Position numbers and translations under genes: made by a program. From contig CANMDW010000003.1 in the NCBI GenBank assembly GCA_947496705.1, forward strand, positions 591,622 through 655,621: DNA of 64,000 nt. Direction: 5' to 3'. How positions within the stretch are numbered: position 1 is the first letter of the stretch; every line of letters starts with the position of its first letter. A model generated the notes under the pieces. It saw nothing but the letters and a program-made list of their open reading frames with translations. It was not told the DNA's origin and did not search any database. This document shows, piece after piece, positions 19,230-28,529 of this stretch. The stretch comes from an uncultured Aquimarina sp. (lineage in GTDB: Bacteria; Bacteroidota; Bacteroidia; Flavobacteriales; Flavobacteriaceae).

Positions 19230-19535
19230 CTATTTCTTTAATGTTCTGCGATATGCTGCTTTTTCTTCGGCGACTTTAAGTAATGCTGGCGAACAATTCA
19301 TTTCATAGATCTGTTTGGCGAGACGATCGCTTACATATTCATCATGCAATTCTTCTATACTCAAGCCAAAAATCATTGCCAATTTAGAGAGTCTTTTTTC
19401 ATCAAAATCGCGTTTTCCGTTTTCAATTTTGCTCAGATTTGCTGAGTCCAGATCCAATTGAGCAGCTAGTTGCGTCAACGTAAGCCCTTCTTTTGTTCTC
19501 AACAATCTAATATATTCTCCAAAGGTTTCTTTCAT
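19230..19535 (-). CDS. XRE-family transcriptional regulator, 101 aa
   Basis: Helix-turn-helix of the Cro/CI (XRE) type at residues 7-62: IRLLRTKEGLTLTQLAAQLDLDSANLSKIENGKRDFDEKRLSKLA is a textbook HTH_3. A short helical tail (AKQIYEMNCSPALLKVAEEKA) follows. DNA-binding, cytoplasmic. No restriction enzyme or toxin gene is next to it, so its target is unknown; the downstream hypothetical gene may belong with it. Confidence 0.88.
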   Translation of the reverse strand: MKETFGEYIRLLRTKEGLTLTQLAAQLDLDSANLSKIENGKRDFDEKRLSKLAMIFGLSIEELHDEYVSDRLAKQIYEMNCSPALLKVAEEKAAYRRTLKK

Positions 19536-19700
19536 TTGACTTGTCGTATTTTGACAAATTTATGAATTTTTGTGAAACTTTACACAGCTACTTTCAAAAT
19601 ATCTTTCAAAAACCGGCAAATATCCCCTTATTTTAACTTTTTATTCTAAAATTGGTACCCTTCAAGTTTAGTATCTTTCTTCCTTCAATCAAAAAGCTTT

Positions 19701-22700
19701 ATGATGATCAAATCGATTTTACTTTCAATCTTCTGTTTGTATTTCTTTACTTTTATCACTTATGCACAGGAGGCTTACTTCACTGCCCACCCTACTCTTA
19801 CTCCCGATGGGCAGGCGATCATATTTAATTATGATGGTGATTTATGGAAAGTTTCTGCTCAGGGTGGCGAAGCCACAAGGCTTACCGGCATGCAGGGTGA
19901 TGAAACTTTACCCAATGTTTCTCCAGATGGCAAGTGGCTTGCCTTCACCGCTACTCAATACGGTAACAAAGATGTGTATGTGATGCCAATGCAAGGAGGA
20001 AAAATCCGTCAGCTCACTTTTCACGACGGTTTTGATGAGGTGGATAGCTGGTCCTGGGATTCCCAAAAAATATACTTTACCTCTTCCAGAGAAAACCGTT
20101 TTAGTGGATATGAGATTTCCATTTCCGGCGGAACGCCGAAACGATTGTTTACCCACTATTTCAACACTGTTCATAATGTAGTTCCACATCCAAATACAGG
20201 AGAAATTTTCTTTAACGAAAGTTTGGAAAGTAAACGATCTACCCGAAAACGGTATAAAGGAGATTATAATCCTGATATAAAATCTTATAATCCACAAACC
20301 AAAACATATAAAGAATATACCACATATCGCGGAAAAGACTTTTGGGTCACTATAGATAAAAACGGTACGCTATATTTTGTTTCAGACGAAGGCAATGGAG
20401 AATATAACCTCTATACTTTTAAAGACGGAAAGAAAACAGCGCTTACCAAATTTGATACCTCTATACAAAGACCTCGTGTAAGCGCCAATGGAGAAAAGGT
20501 GGTTTTTGCCAAAGACTATCAAATTTATCTGTATGATGTAGCCACCGCCACCACCAAAAAAGTTCTGATAAGTATCTATCTCAACAACACTTTGGGTAAA
20601 ACTCAGGATTTTGAAGTGAAAGACCATATTTCCTATTTTGATATTTCTCCCGACAATAAAAAAATAGCTTTCGTTTCAAGAGGAGTATTATTTGTTTCAG
20701 ACACCAAGGGCAAATTTGTTCGCCAAATCCCCACCAATCCCAAAGAACGTATCGTCGAGGTAAAATGGCTCAAAGATAACCGCACATTATTATACAGCCA
20801 GACCGTTAACGGATACCTTAATCTATTTACTATTGCCGCAGATGGAAAAGGAAATGCAAAACAGATTACTGCAGATTCCCGAAATAATGTAAGCCTTGAA
20901 ATAAGCCCAGATCGTTCTCTAATTACTTATATAAGTGGAAGAGATGAGTTACGACTTCTCGATTTGCAAACTCTGAAGAGTAATACCGTTACAAAAGATG
21001 AATTCTGGGCATTATATCCCCCTCAAATCAGATTTTCTCCCAATAGCCAGTATATTCTTTATAATGCTATGCGCAATTTTGAAAATGATCTCTTGACCTA
21101 TCATATCCCTTCAAAAAAAGTAGTAAACTTAAGTCAAACAGGGGTTCCCGAAAATGATCCTTTCTGGTCTCCCGACGGCAAATATATTTATTTTAGCTCC
21201 AACCTTACACAGCCAGGTTACCCCTATGGCTTAAGAGAAGCTCATATTTATCGCATGGCATTAGATAAATATGAGGATCCTTACACCTCTAAAGAATTTG
21301 AAGAATTATTTGTAGAAGAAAAAAAAGAGGACAAAGACCAAAAGAAAAAAGAAGAGGATAAAGAAAAAACTGAAAATATAAAAATCAATATTAACGAAAA
21401 AGGGTTGATGGATCGCCTGGAGCGAATAAGCCCTGCTTTTGGATATCAGGATCTTGTGCACCTCATCAAGGATAAAGAAACGACCTATGTGTATTATCTT
21501 TCAAACCATGATGAAGGAGATACAAAATTATGGAAAACAACGATTAAACCTTTCGATAAAAACAAAACTGAAAAAGTTGATGATACCAAAATATCTGGAT
21601 ATCATATCGTTTCAGCCAAGAAAAGCCATTATATTTTATTGAAGGGCAATATGTATACCCTTGATATTGAAAATAATAAGACCAAAAAGATTGAAATAGA
21701 TTTCAAATTCAGAAAAACGTTGTCTGAAGAGTTCATGCAGATGTTTCGGGAAGCCTGGGCCGGTTTTGAAGAGAATTTCTATGATGGTAATTTTCATGGA
21801 GAAGACTGGAAAAAACTCAAGGATCAATATGCTGCCTTTTTACCGTATATTAATAATCGTTCGCACCTCAGAATATTGTTTAATGACATGTTGGGTGAGT
21901 TGAACACTTCTCACGTTGGGTTTCGTTCTACTGGTAAAGAAGAAAAGAAGTTTTATAAAACCCACACCCTGGCAACCGGGATTGTTTTTTCAAGAAAAGA
22001 TCCATATGTTGTAGAAAGAATCATTACAGATAGCCCTGTTGATGTAGCTAATAAAAACATACTTCCTGGGGATCGACTGATCGCTGTAAACAATCAAAAA
22101 ATTGATCCTAAAAACAATCGGGAAATGTATTTTAACCAACCCTCTCTGGATAAAGAAATACAATTAACTCTGGATCGCAAAGGGCAAAAAATACAAATAG
22201 AACTGCATCCTATTTCATCAGGTGATTTGCGAAGCTTGCTGTATGATGAATGGGTAGATCAAAACCAAGCTTATATAGATCAAAAAAGCGACAAAAAGAT
22301 TGCTTACGTGCACATGAAAAATATGGGTCGGGGTCAACTGAATAATTTTAAGAAAGAAATGGTTTCTGAAGGACATAAAAGAGAGGCGTTAATTCTGGAT
22401 CTACGCAACAATACCGGAGGAAATGTACATGACGAAGTACTACAGTTTTTATCTCAAAAACCCTACCTGCAATGGAAATACAGAGACGGCAAACTTACCT
22501 CACAACCCAATTTTGCCCCGGCTGCCAAGCCCATTGTATTGCTGATCAATGAGCAGTCTTTGAGCGATGCAGAGATGACCTCGGCAGGGTTTAAACAATT
22601 GGGATTAGGTAAAATTATAGGAACAGAAACTTACCGATGGATCATTTTTACCTCGAGCAAACGCCTGGTAGATGGATCCCATTATCGTTTACCAGCATGG

Positions 22701-22853
22701 GGTTGCTATACACTGGATGGTAAAAATCTGGAAAAAACAGGAGTTACGCCGGATATTTATATAAAAGAAACCTTCGAAGATCGTTTGGAAGACCAACAAC
22801 CACAATTGGATAGTGCTTTGTCTGAAATCATGAAGCAATTAAGAACTAAGTAA
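19701..22853 (+). CDS. Tricorn-type S41 protease, secreted, 1050 aa
   Basis: Signal peptide at residues 1-22 (IFCLYFFTFITYAQ). Two PD40/WD40-like propellers follow, with recurring SPDG-type blades (PTLTPDGQAIIF, NVSPDGKWLAF, WSPDGKYIYF). A charged linker (EEKKEDKDQKKKEEDKEK, about residues 533-553) leads to the core domain, a PDZ-like domain at about 755-835, and the S41 peptidase domain. The catalytic set of archaeal tricorn is present: H738 (NTSHVGF), S955-D956 (SLSDAE) and E1011 (NLEKTGVTPD). Length is usual for bacterial tricorn homologs. It should degrade peptides in the periplasm. Monocistronic, with 165 bases upstream. Confidence 0.92.
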   Translation: MMIKSILLSIFCLYFFTFITYAQEAYFTAHPTLTPDGQAIIFNYDGDLWKVSAQGGEATRLTGMQGDETLPNVSPDGKWLAFTATQYGNKDVYVMPMQGGKIRQLTFHDGFDEVDSWSWDSQKIYFTSSRENRFSGYEISISGGTPKRLFTHYFNTVHNVVPHPNTGEIFFNESLESKRSTRKRYKGDYNPDIKSYNPQTKTYKEYTTYRGKDFWVTIDKNGTLYFVSDEGNGEYNLYTFKDGKKTALTKFDTSIQRPRVSANGEKVVFAKDYQIYLYDVATATTKKVLISIYLNNTLGKTQDFEVKDHISYFDISPDNKKIAFVSRGVLFVSDTKGKFVRQIPTNPKERIVEVKWLKDNRTLLYSQTVNGYLNLFTIAADGKGNAKQITADSRNNVSLEISPDRSLITYISGRDELRLLDLQTLKSNTVTKDEFWALYPPQIRFSPNSQYILYNAMRNFENDLLTYHIPSKKVVNLSQTGVPENDPFWSPDGKYIYFSSNLTQPGYPYGLREAHIYRMALDKYEDPYTSKEFEELFVEEKKEDKDQKKKEEDKEKTENIKININEKGLMDRLERISPAFGYQDLVHLIKDKETTYVYYLSNHDEGDTKLWKTTIKPFDKNKTEKVDDTKISGYHIVSAKKSHYILLKGNMYTLDIENNKTKKIEIDFKFRKTLSEEFMQMFREAWAGFEENFYDGNFHGEDWKKLKDQYAAFLPYINNRSHLRILFNDMLGELNTSHVGFRSTGKEEKKFYKTHTLATGIVFSRKDPYVVERIITDSPVDVANKNILPGDRLIAVNNQKIDPKNNREMYFNQPSLDKEIQLTLDRKGQKIQIELHPISSGDLRSLLYDEWVDQNQAYIDQKSDKKIAYVHMKNMGRGQLNNFKKEMVSEGHKREALILDLRNNTGGNVHDEVLQFLSQKPYLQWKYRDGKLTSQPNFAPAAKPIVLLINEQSLSDAEMTSAGFKQLGLGKIIGTETYRWIIFTSSKRLVDGSHYRLPAWGCYTLDGKNLEKTGVTPDIYIKETFEDRLEDQQPQLDSALSEIMKQLRTK

Positions 22854-22936
22854 CTGTTTCTATATATGAGTTACTATCAAACCTCATGGGTTTTTAATAC
22901 CGGTGTAGTGTAGTAAACAGCGTACATCTTTATAAT

Positions 22937-22989
22937 TTGTCCAAAACGGACAATATTGTATTAACAAGGTATTTGTACCTTGTCTAAAA
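22937..22989 (+). promoter_or_regulatory. Operator/promoter unit of the AraC-family gene
   Basis: Palindrome TTGTCCAAAACGGACAA at 22937-22953, then 22 bases, then TACCTTGTCTAA starting at 22976, resembling the Bacteroidota TAnnTTTG element. TTGTCCAAAA also recurs as a direct repeat TTGTCTAAAA at 22980. A second inverted repeat, ACAAGGTA/TACCTTGT, overlaps the promoter. The same unit precedes 23936 with almost the same spacing. Confidence 0.6.
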
Positions 22990-22998
22990 TGTAAATAC

Positions 22999-23868
22999 AT
23001 GGGTAATCCTACTCAACTAGATCGATATAAATCTTTGATGGATTTTTTGGATAAAAAATTCAAAGAAGATATTACCATTAAAGATATCGAAGATGTTTCT
23101 TATTACTCCTACAGAAACATAAATCGTATATTTCTTGCCCTGCATCATGAAACCATTGGAAAATACATAAAGAGAATAAAGCTTGAGAAAGCAGCTCAAT
23201 ATCTTAAATATTCGGATACCACTATATCGGATATCGCTTTTAATGTGGGATATAGTGATATTGCAGCCTTTAGTAAAGCTTTTAAAAACCAATTTAATTG
23301 TTCGCCCTCTCAATTTAGAGAAACACAAGAGCTCAGGTATAAAATAGTTCAAAAGGTGAGCTCTCCCCCTAAAGGAGATCAAAGCCCTTCTCTTAGTTTT
23401 GAAATTGAAGAATTACCTAGCCTTGATATTTTATACTTAACATATCATGGTGCGTTTGATGATATAAAAGCTATAAAGCAAACCTGGGAACAGTTAGTAG
23501 ATTATGCCCTCAAAAAGAACATATTAGATAATGACACCATCTGTCTGGCAGAGGTATTAGACGATAATGAAATTACAGATAGTGTACATTGCCGTTATAA
23601 TGCGGGTATTGTTGTAGAAATGCCACTGAAATTTGAGGTAGAAGGGCTCTTTAGAAGCAAAACTATAGCCCCACAGAAATATGCAAAGTTCCTTCATAAA
23701 GGTAGTCATGAAGATTCGCTACTTACCTATGACTACATATATTCTAATTGGATCGTAGATATTCAACTAGAATTAGCAGACAAACCTACCTTAGAGTTTT
23801 TTCTTAATGATGAGGATGATACCCCTTCAAACGAATTACTTACAGAAATTTATATCCCTGTTAAATAG
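22999..23868 (+). CDS. AraC-family regulator with GyrI-like effector domain, 289 aa
   Basis: N-terminal AraC/XylS double helix-turn-helix (residues 5-108; ITIKDIEDVSYYSYRNINRIF, ISDIAFNVGYSDIAAFSKAFK and the CSPSQFRE end signature). A C-terminal GyrI-like/effector-binding domain covers about residues 125-289 (LSFEIEELPSLDILYLTYHG), as in SoxS/Rob-type regulators that bind hydrophobic small molecules. DNA-binding cytoplasmic regulator. The palindrome-plus-promoter unit upstream is repeated in front of the next genes, suggesting that it controls itself and the adjacent operon. Confidence 0.92.
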   Translation: MGNPTQLDRYKSLMDFLDKKFKEDITIKDIEDVSYYSYRNINRIFLALHHETIGKYIKRIKLEKAAQYLKYSDTTISDIAFNVGYSDIAAFSKAFKNQFNCSPSQFRETQELRYKIVQKVSSPPKGDQSPSLSFEIEELPSLDILYLTYHGAFDDIKAIKQTWEQLVDYALKKNILDNDTICLAEVLDDNEITDSVHCRYNAGIVVEMPLKFEVEGLFRSKTIAPQKYAKFLHKGSHEDSLLTYDYIYSNWIVDIQLELADKPTLEFFLNDEDDTPSNELLTEIYIPVK

Positions 23869-23872
23869 TAGA

Positions 23873-23926
23873 TTGTCCAAAATTGACAAACACGACTCTT
23901 GGTTTTGCTTTTACTTTTGTCTAATA
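23873..23926 (+). promoter_or_regulatory. Operator/promoter unit of the hydroxylase operon
   Basis: TTGTCCAAAATTGACAA at 23873-23889, a 22-base gap, then TACTTTTGTCTAATA from 23912, which contains a perfect TAnnTTTG element. The ATG follows at 23936, 63 bases from the palindrome start, against 62 in the upstream copy. Confidence 0.6.
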
Positions 23927-23935
23927 AATAAAACT

Positions 23936-24112
23936 ATGGGTGATCTAACATTTCAAAAACATTGGTGCCTGGGAATATTAGGCTTTATTGGCTTCTATAA
24001 ATTTCACTATGTAATTGATTATTTTCAAGGCCAAGGGTCTTTATGGGATCTGTTAAACCTATTATGGCTCTTCTGGTTTTTATGCTTTTTCCCAAATAAA
24101 AAACAACATTAG
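23936..24112 (+). CDS. Small membrane protein, 58 aa
   Basis: Start chosen at the ATG at 23936, which follows the promoter unit at the same distance as in the AraC gene; longer readings would cross the promoter. Two hydrophobic segments (CLGILGFIGFYKFHYVI and LLNLLWLFWFLCFF) are likely membrane helices, with a short charged tail KKQH. No family recognised. The stop is one base before the ATG of the hydroxylase gene at 24114, so translation is probably coupled. Confidence 0.6.
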   Translation: MGDLTFQKHWCLGILGFIGFYKFHYVIDYFQGQGSLWDLLNLLWLFWFLCFFPNKKQH

Positions 24113-24113
24113 A

Positions 24114-24995
24114 ATGACTATAGAAGAAATTATCGGGCTTTTTGAAACCTCAGAAATACTAACATATGTTGGCTATTTCTTTATTCTTAATATTTCGCTT
24201 GTCATTTTCGAAATTTTACTAGATCTTTCTACGTCCAAAAAAAGACGTTGGAAAGATACCGGAGCCAATATTATGATCTTTTTCATAGGACAGGTATTAG
24301 AGAAAACGGTGTTTGGTTCTATTGGGATTATTTGCCTGTTGCCATTTTATTATATTACTCCGTTTGAGGTCCCAATGACTCAATGGACCTGGATATTAAG
24401 TCTTGTGGTAGCCGACTTTACCTATTATTGGATGCATCGCATTGAGCATGAGCATAGAATTTTGTGGGCAAATCACAGCGTTCATCATTCATCTGAAGAT
24501 TATAATCTCACCGTTTCTATGCGTTTAAGTATTATAGAAAGTGCCATTGAGTGGATCTTTCTTATTCCCATGATCTTAATTGGATTTAATCCGTTTCAGG
24601 CAATAATATCACTACTTTTTGTAGCACAATACCAAACTTGGATACATACAGAAAGAATTGTCAAACTAGGATGGTTGGATGAGGTGTTCAATACCCCTTC
24701 GGTACATAGAGTACACCATGGGTCCAATAATAAATATTTGGATAAAAATTATGGCGGTATCCTTATACTTTGGGATAAATTATTCGGTACTTTTCAAAGA
24801 GAAGAAGAGAAAGTTGTCTATGGTTTAACCAAAAATATTAATACCAACAACCCAATTTCCATCAATTTTATTGAATACAATAATATTTTGAAAGATATAA
24901 AAAGATGCAGAACCTGGAAAGATCGGTTTAAGATCGTCTTTGGGAACCTTATTTGGAAGCCTATTTATTTCGAACAGCATAAAGAAAACAAATGA
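24114..24995 (+). CDS. Fatty acid hydroxylase/sterol desaturase family protein, 293 aa
   Basis: Integral-membrane di-iron oxygenase family. Four to five membrane helices and the histidine clusters are visible: HRIEH (HxxxH), HSVHHSSEDYN (HxxHH) and HRVHHGSNNKYLDKNYGG (HxxHH). The family hydroxylates or desaturates lipids such as fatty acids, sterols, carotenoids or alkylglycerols; the exact substrate is unknown. It overlaps the following NTF2-like gene by four bases (ATGA type) and follows the small membrane protein, so the three genes are one operon, probably controlled by the AraC regulator. Confidence 0.9.
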   Translation: MTIEEIIGLFETSEILTYVGYFFILNISLVIFEILLDLSTSKKRRWKDTGANIMIFFIGQVLEKTVFGSIGIICLLPFYYITPFEVPMTQWTWILSLVVADFTYYWMHRIEHEHRILWANHSVHHSSEDYNLTVSMRLSIIESAIEWIFLIPMILIGFNPFQAIISLLFVAQYQTWIHTERIVKLGWLDEVFNTPSVHRVHHGSNNKYLDKNYGGILILWDKLFGTFQREEEKVVYGLTKNINTNNPISINFIEYNNILKDIKRCRTWKDRFKIVFGNLIWKPIYFEQHKENK

Positions 24996-25345
24996 TAACA
25001 ACAATAGCTAATCAACTCGTGAAATTACTAAGAGATAAAAGGTTTGTAGATGCTCAGGAACAATTGTTCGCAGAAGATGCAATAAACCAAGAGCCTGAAA
25101 CATTTAAAGAAAGATCAGTATTTGGATTAAAGGCTATGATTCAAAAAGAAAAGAGATTTTTGTCAACTATAAAGCAATGGAATCATTTTGAGGTTTCAGA
25201 ACCTTTAATAAGCAGAAATCATTTCAGCATTAGGATGATGACAGATGTTCTATTAACAAATAATCAAAAAGTGTGTATTGATGAAATTATAGTTTATGAA
25301 GTAGCTAATGATAAAATAATCAAAGAACAATTCTTCTATTCATAA
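24992..25345 (+). CDS. NTF2/SnoaL-like protein, 117 aa
   Basis: Starts inside the stop of the hydroxylase gene. The pattern is SnoaL-like: LVKLLRDKRFVDAQEQLFAEDAINQEP, then a helix with MIQKEKRFLS and a terminal strand pair (VCIDEIIVYEVANDKIIKEQFFYS). No signal peptide. Its tight coupling to a lipid hydroxylase suggests a helper or downstream enzyme in the same pathway; this is inference. The gene converges on dprA with only 5 bases between the stop codons. Confidence 0.75.
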   Translation: MITTIANQLVKLLRDKRFVDAQEQLFAEDAINQEPETFKERSVFGLKAMIQKEKRFLSTIKQWNHFEVSEPLISRNHFSIRMMTDVLLTNNQKVCIDEIIVYEVANDKIIKEQFFYS

Positions 25346-25350
25346 AACCC

Positions 25351-26454
25351 TTAAACCACCTCAAACAACTTCCCTGGCAAGGGTTTAATTACTCCTTTAA
25401 GTTCCATAGTAAGTAAGGTAGAAGCCACTTTGAATGTAGGGATCTGGCATTGTAACGCAATTACATCCAATACCTCTTTTCCGTTATCATTTAAAAAATT
25501 ATAAATCTTTTTTTCATCACCTTCTAGCTCTACAAATAATTGTTTTTGTACTTCTGGTTGTTGTTTCTCTTCAAGCTCCCAATTGAGCATATAGATCAGA
25601 TCGGCGGCACTGGTAAGCATATGTGCACGCTGTGTTTTGATCAACATATTACACCCTTTACTTAAAGGGTCATGTGCCCGCCCGGGCACGGCAAACACAT
25701 CGCGGTTATAGGAATTAGCAATTTCGGCAGTAACCAGAGAGCCTCCTTTGTCTGCACTCTCGATTACTACGGTAGCCTCACTAAGCCCTGCGATGATGCG
25801 GTTACGACCCAGGAAATTCTTGCGATCAAAGGTATCTGTACTCCAGAAATCAGTAAAAAACCCTCCGTTTTCTTCAATCTGGGTTACGTATTTTTTGTGT
25901 GCTTTAGGATAAATTTGATTCAAACCATGAGCCAAACAACCCACCGTCTGTACATTGTGTTTCACCGCAGCACGTTGCGCAGTGATATCTACCCCATATG
26001 CAAAACCGGAGACAATAACAGGATCTATGGGAGCCAGCGTTTCTATCAATTCTTCACAAAACTGCACCCCATACCTGGTTACCTGTCGAGTTCCCACGAT
26101 ACTGAGTATCTTTTTGTGTTTTAAGTCTATATTACCGCTACTAAACAATACCACGGGGCCATCGATGCAATGTTTTAATTTTTCTGGATAATCTGGTTGA
26201 TCATATACCTGGTAATTGATATGGTTTGCTTCGATAAACTTCAGTTCATTTTCTGCTGCTTTGCGATGCCCTGGATTGTGCAGGTCTTTGATCTTTATGG
26301 TTCCTATGCCATCAATTTTGAGCAGAGCACTTTTTTTCTCTTTAAGCACTGCTTCAGGTGAGCCAACTTCCCGTATTAATTTTTTGATAGAGTTGTCCCC
26401 CAGGTTAGGTACTTTTTTAAGGGTGAGTAAAGCCAGAAGTTTTTCGATGGTCAT
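25351..26454 (-). CDS. dprA: DNA-processing protein DprA/Smf, 367 aa
   Basis: Loads RecA onto incoming single-stranded DNA during transformation. The SAM/HhH-like N-terminus (LTLKKVPNLGDNSIKKLI, LLKIDGIGTIKI) leads into the Rossmann-like core with the family signatures IVGTRQVTRYG, SGFAYGVDITAQ, GCLAHGLNQIYP, GRNRIIAGLS and KGGSLVTAEIA. The C-terminus carries a DprA winged helix (VLDVIALQCQIPTFKVASTLLTMEL). Full length, cytoplasmic. No competence genes lie beside it. Confidence 0.95.
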   Translation of the reverse strand: MTIEKLLALLTLKKVPNLGDNSIKKLIREVGSPEAVLKEKKSALLKIDGIGTIKIKDLHNPGHRKAAENELKFIEANHINYQVYDQPDYPEKLKHCIDGPVVLFSSGNIDLKHKKILSIVGTRQVTRYGVQFCEELIETLAPIDPVIVSGFAYGVDITAQRAAVKHNVQTVGCLAHGLNQIYPKAHKKYVTQIEENGGFFTDFWSTDTFDRKNFLGRNRIIAGLSEATVVIESADKGGSLVTAEIANSYNRDVFAVPGRAHDPLSKGCNMLIKTQRAHMLTSAADLIYMLNWELEEKQQPEVQKQLFVELEGDEKKIYNFLNDNGKEVLDVIALQCQIPTFKVASTLLTMELKGVIKPLPGKLFEVV

Positions 26455-26727
26455 TAAAAAAGTTATTGAGTTATTTGAGAATTATACAAATATATAGTCA
26501 TTTTATGAGTGAACTCATTTGAACTCTTACTTTTTGCTGCAAATTTTGCTTTCCTGCTGGCAGTCAGGTTAGATCCGGTAGGCGGGTTGTGTCTTAATTT
26601 TGAGCTAGAAACAAAAAAATCAAAACTGTTAATAAATTCAGAAACTATAGTTTTAATGACTTTCATTTTTTTATACCTTTGAGTAGATTAAATCATATCA
26701 TAGAATTGCATATTTTAGAAGGGGGCA

Positions 26728-27732
26728 ATGAATAACACAGTCAAATACATTAGTGAATTATTATATAGATACGAATGTGTAATTCTACCAGGTTTTGGCG
26801 CGTTTTTAACAAGGCGTCAACCTGCTACCATACAAGAAACGACTCATTCGTTTTACCCTCCTAAAAAACTGGTTTCTTTTAACCGCCAATTGCAAAATAA
26901 CGATGGTTTACTGGCCAATTATATCGCTTCTGCAGAAAACATTTCCTATACAGATGCCGTCGCCAAAATTCAGCGATATGTGTTATCGCTTAACGAAAAG
27001 ATGGCTCTGGGAAAGCGAGTTGAGTTAGAAAACATCGGTGCATTTTTTACTTCGGTAGAAAACACTTTACAATTTGAGCCTTTGCAGGAAGTAAATTACC
27101 TTACCGAGGCTTTTGGCCTTACTACTTTTGTTTCTCCGGCTATCCAGCGCACTATCGAAATAAAGCGTGAAATATACAAGGAAGAAGTTGAAGCCATTGA
27201 AGAAGTAGTGCCTCTGACTTTCACCCCCGAAAAACGCCGTGAGCGCCCTTATTTGCAATATGCAGCTGTTGCGGCAGTCGTATTGGGAATCGGTGGGTTT
27301 TTTGGTTTAAAACAAATTAGTGATAATACGATAAGTTATAACAATCAGGAGTGGCAAAAAGCCAATCAGGAAATCGAAAACAGAATTCAGGAAGCTACCT
27401 TCGAGATCTCAAACCCGCTACCGGCGATCAATCTGAATATTATAAAAGAAGCAACCGAAGAAAATACCAATCCCTCATCTTCAGAAGCTGAAGTTTCATT
27501 CGGAAAATACCATATCATAGCCGGTGCTTTCAGAATAGCATCCAACGCCGATAAAAAAGTTCAAAAACTTAAAAATCAAGGATTTGATGCTCATCTTATA
27601 GGAGCAAACAAATACGGGCTTCATCAAGTAGTATATAAAAGCTATGAAAATCGATTAGAAGCATTGCGGGCGCTACGAAAAATTAAAAAAGAACAAAGCC
27701 CCAGAGCCTGGTTACTCGTTAAAGAGTTATAA
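26728..27732 (+). CDS. HU-CCDC81-SPOR protein, 334 aa
   Basis: Bacteroidota-specific architecture. The N-terminal HU/CCDC81-like domain (ISELLYRYECVILPGFGAFLTRR) is followed by a second CCDC81-type repeat (KMALGKRVELENIGAFFTS). One membrane helix lies around residues 172-192 (AAVAAVVLGIGGFFGL). The C-terminal SPOR domain (YHIIAGAFRIASNADKKVQKLKNQG) binds denuded septal glycan. The protein is anchored in the inner membrane with the SPOR domain in the periplasm, and probably links the cytoplasm to the division site. Ends in the usual AWLLVKEL. Confidence 0.92.
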   Translation: MNNTVKYISELLYRYECVILPGFGAFLTRRQPATIQETTHSFYPPKKLVSFNRQLQNNDGLLANYIASAENISYTDAVAKIQRYVLSLNEKMALGKRVELENIGAFFTSVENTLQFEPLQEVNYLTEAFGLTTFVSPAIQRTIEIKREIYKEEVEAIEEVVPLTFTPEKRRERPYLQYAAVAAVVLGIGGFFGLKQISDNTISYNNQEWQKANQEIENRIQEATFEISNPLPAINLNIIKEATEENTNPSSSEAEVSFGKYHIIAGAFRIASNADKKVQKLKNQGFDAHLIGANKYGLHQVVYKSYENRLEALRALRKIKKEQSPRAWLLVKEL

Positions 27733-28019
27733 TTTATTGTTTTTAGGTTTCTGGTCCTCATCAAGTGCATAAAAAATCTGTTTTTATGTGAGAATATCAT
27801 CCCAAACCTTACTGGAATATTTCTAACATCACCTACTGCCCTTGTGGTATTTATCTACCTGTTTTAAAAATCCTTCATTAGATCGATTGTTTTTTGTGTG
27901 CTAAAAAATTCATTTACTCAAATTTGAATGTCCGCAATAACTCAAGTACTCATTTTCTCATATAATCATTCACGCATTACTTTATTACCTACTATCTTTA
28001 CCAAAAAATTATAATTTCT

Positions 28020-28529
28020 ATGGAAGCGAAAACGCCTTCAGCATCAATTGCTATTCTTACCGACCTGGTATTGCCTAGTGAAACAAATCCACTTAATAAC
28101 CTTTTTGGAGGAGAGCTATTAGCCCGTATGGATCGTGCTGCGAGTATTTCTGCGGGAAGACATTCCAGAAGAATTGTGGTTACGGCTTCGGTAAATCATG
28201 TGGTGTTTAGTAAGGCTATCCCATTAGGTAGTGTGGTAACCGTCGAAGCAAAAGTTTCCAGAGCTTTTAGATCTTCTATGGAAGTTTATATAGACGTTTG
28301 GGTAGAAGATCGCCAGAGTGGTGACAAAACCAAGGCCAATGAAGCTATTTATACCTTTGTGGCTGTAAATGAAACCGGAAATCCGGTGGTCGTGCCTCCT
28401 ATCAAACCCGAAACCAAGCTCGAAAAACAGCGTTTTGATGCAGCGCTACGCCGCAAACAACTCAGTCTGGTACTTGCCGGTAAAATGAAACCGGACGATG
28501 CTACAGAACTCAAAGCATTATTTATGTAA
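28020..28529 (+). CDS. Hotdog-fold acyl-CoA thioesterase, 169 aa
   Basis: YciA/ACOT-like acyl-CoA hydrolase. Signature regions are LVLPSETNPLNNLFGGELLARMDRAASI (active-site helix with the conserved Asn and Asp) and the HVVFSKAIPLGSVVTVEAKV strand, then FVAVNETGNPVVVPPIKP. Cytoplasmic; cleaves short to long acyl-CoAs. Its stop overlaps the ATG of the decayed gene that follows by one base, so that gene was once translationally coupled. The 287 bases upstream (27733-28019) hold nothing I can identify. Confidence 0.92.
   Translation: MEAKTPSASIAILTDLVLPSETNPLNNLFGGELLARMDRAASISAGRHSRRIVVTASVNHVVFSKAIPLGSVVTVEAKVSRAFRSSMEVYIDVWVEDRQSGDKTKANEAIYTFVAVNETGNPVVVPPIKPETKLEKQRFDAALRRKQLSLVLAGKMKPDDATELKALFM

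Noticed and set aside
26463..26666. 67-residue frame on the minus strand upstream of dprA
   Set aside because: No protein-like composition and it crosses a degenerate GC-rich repeat-like segment (about 26560-26590).
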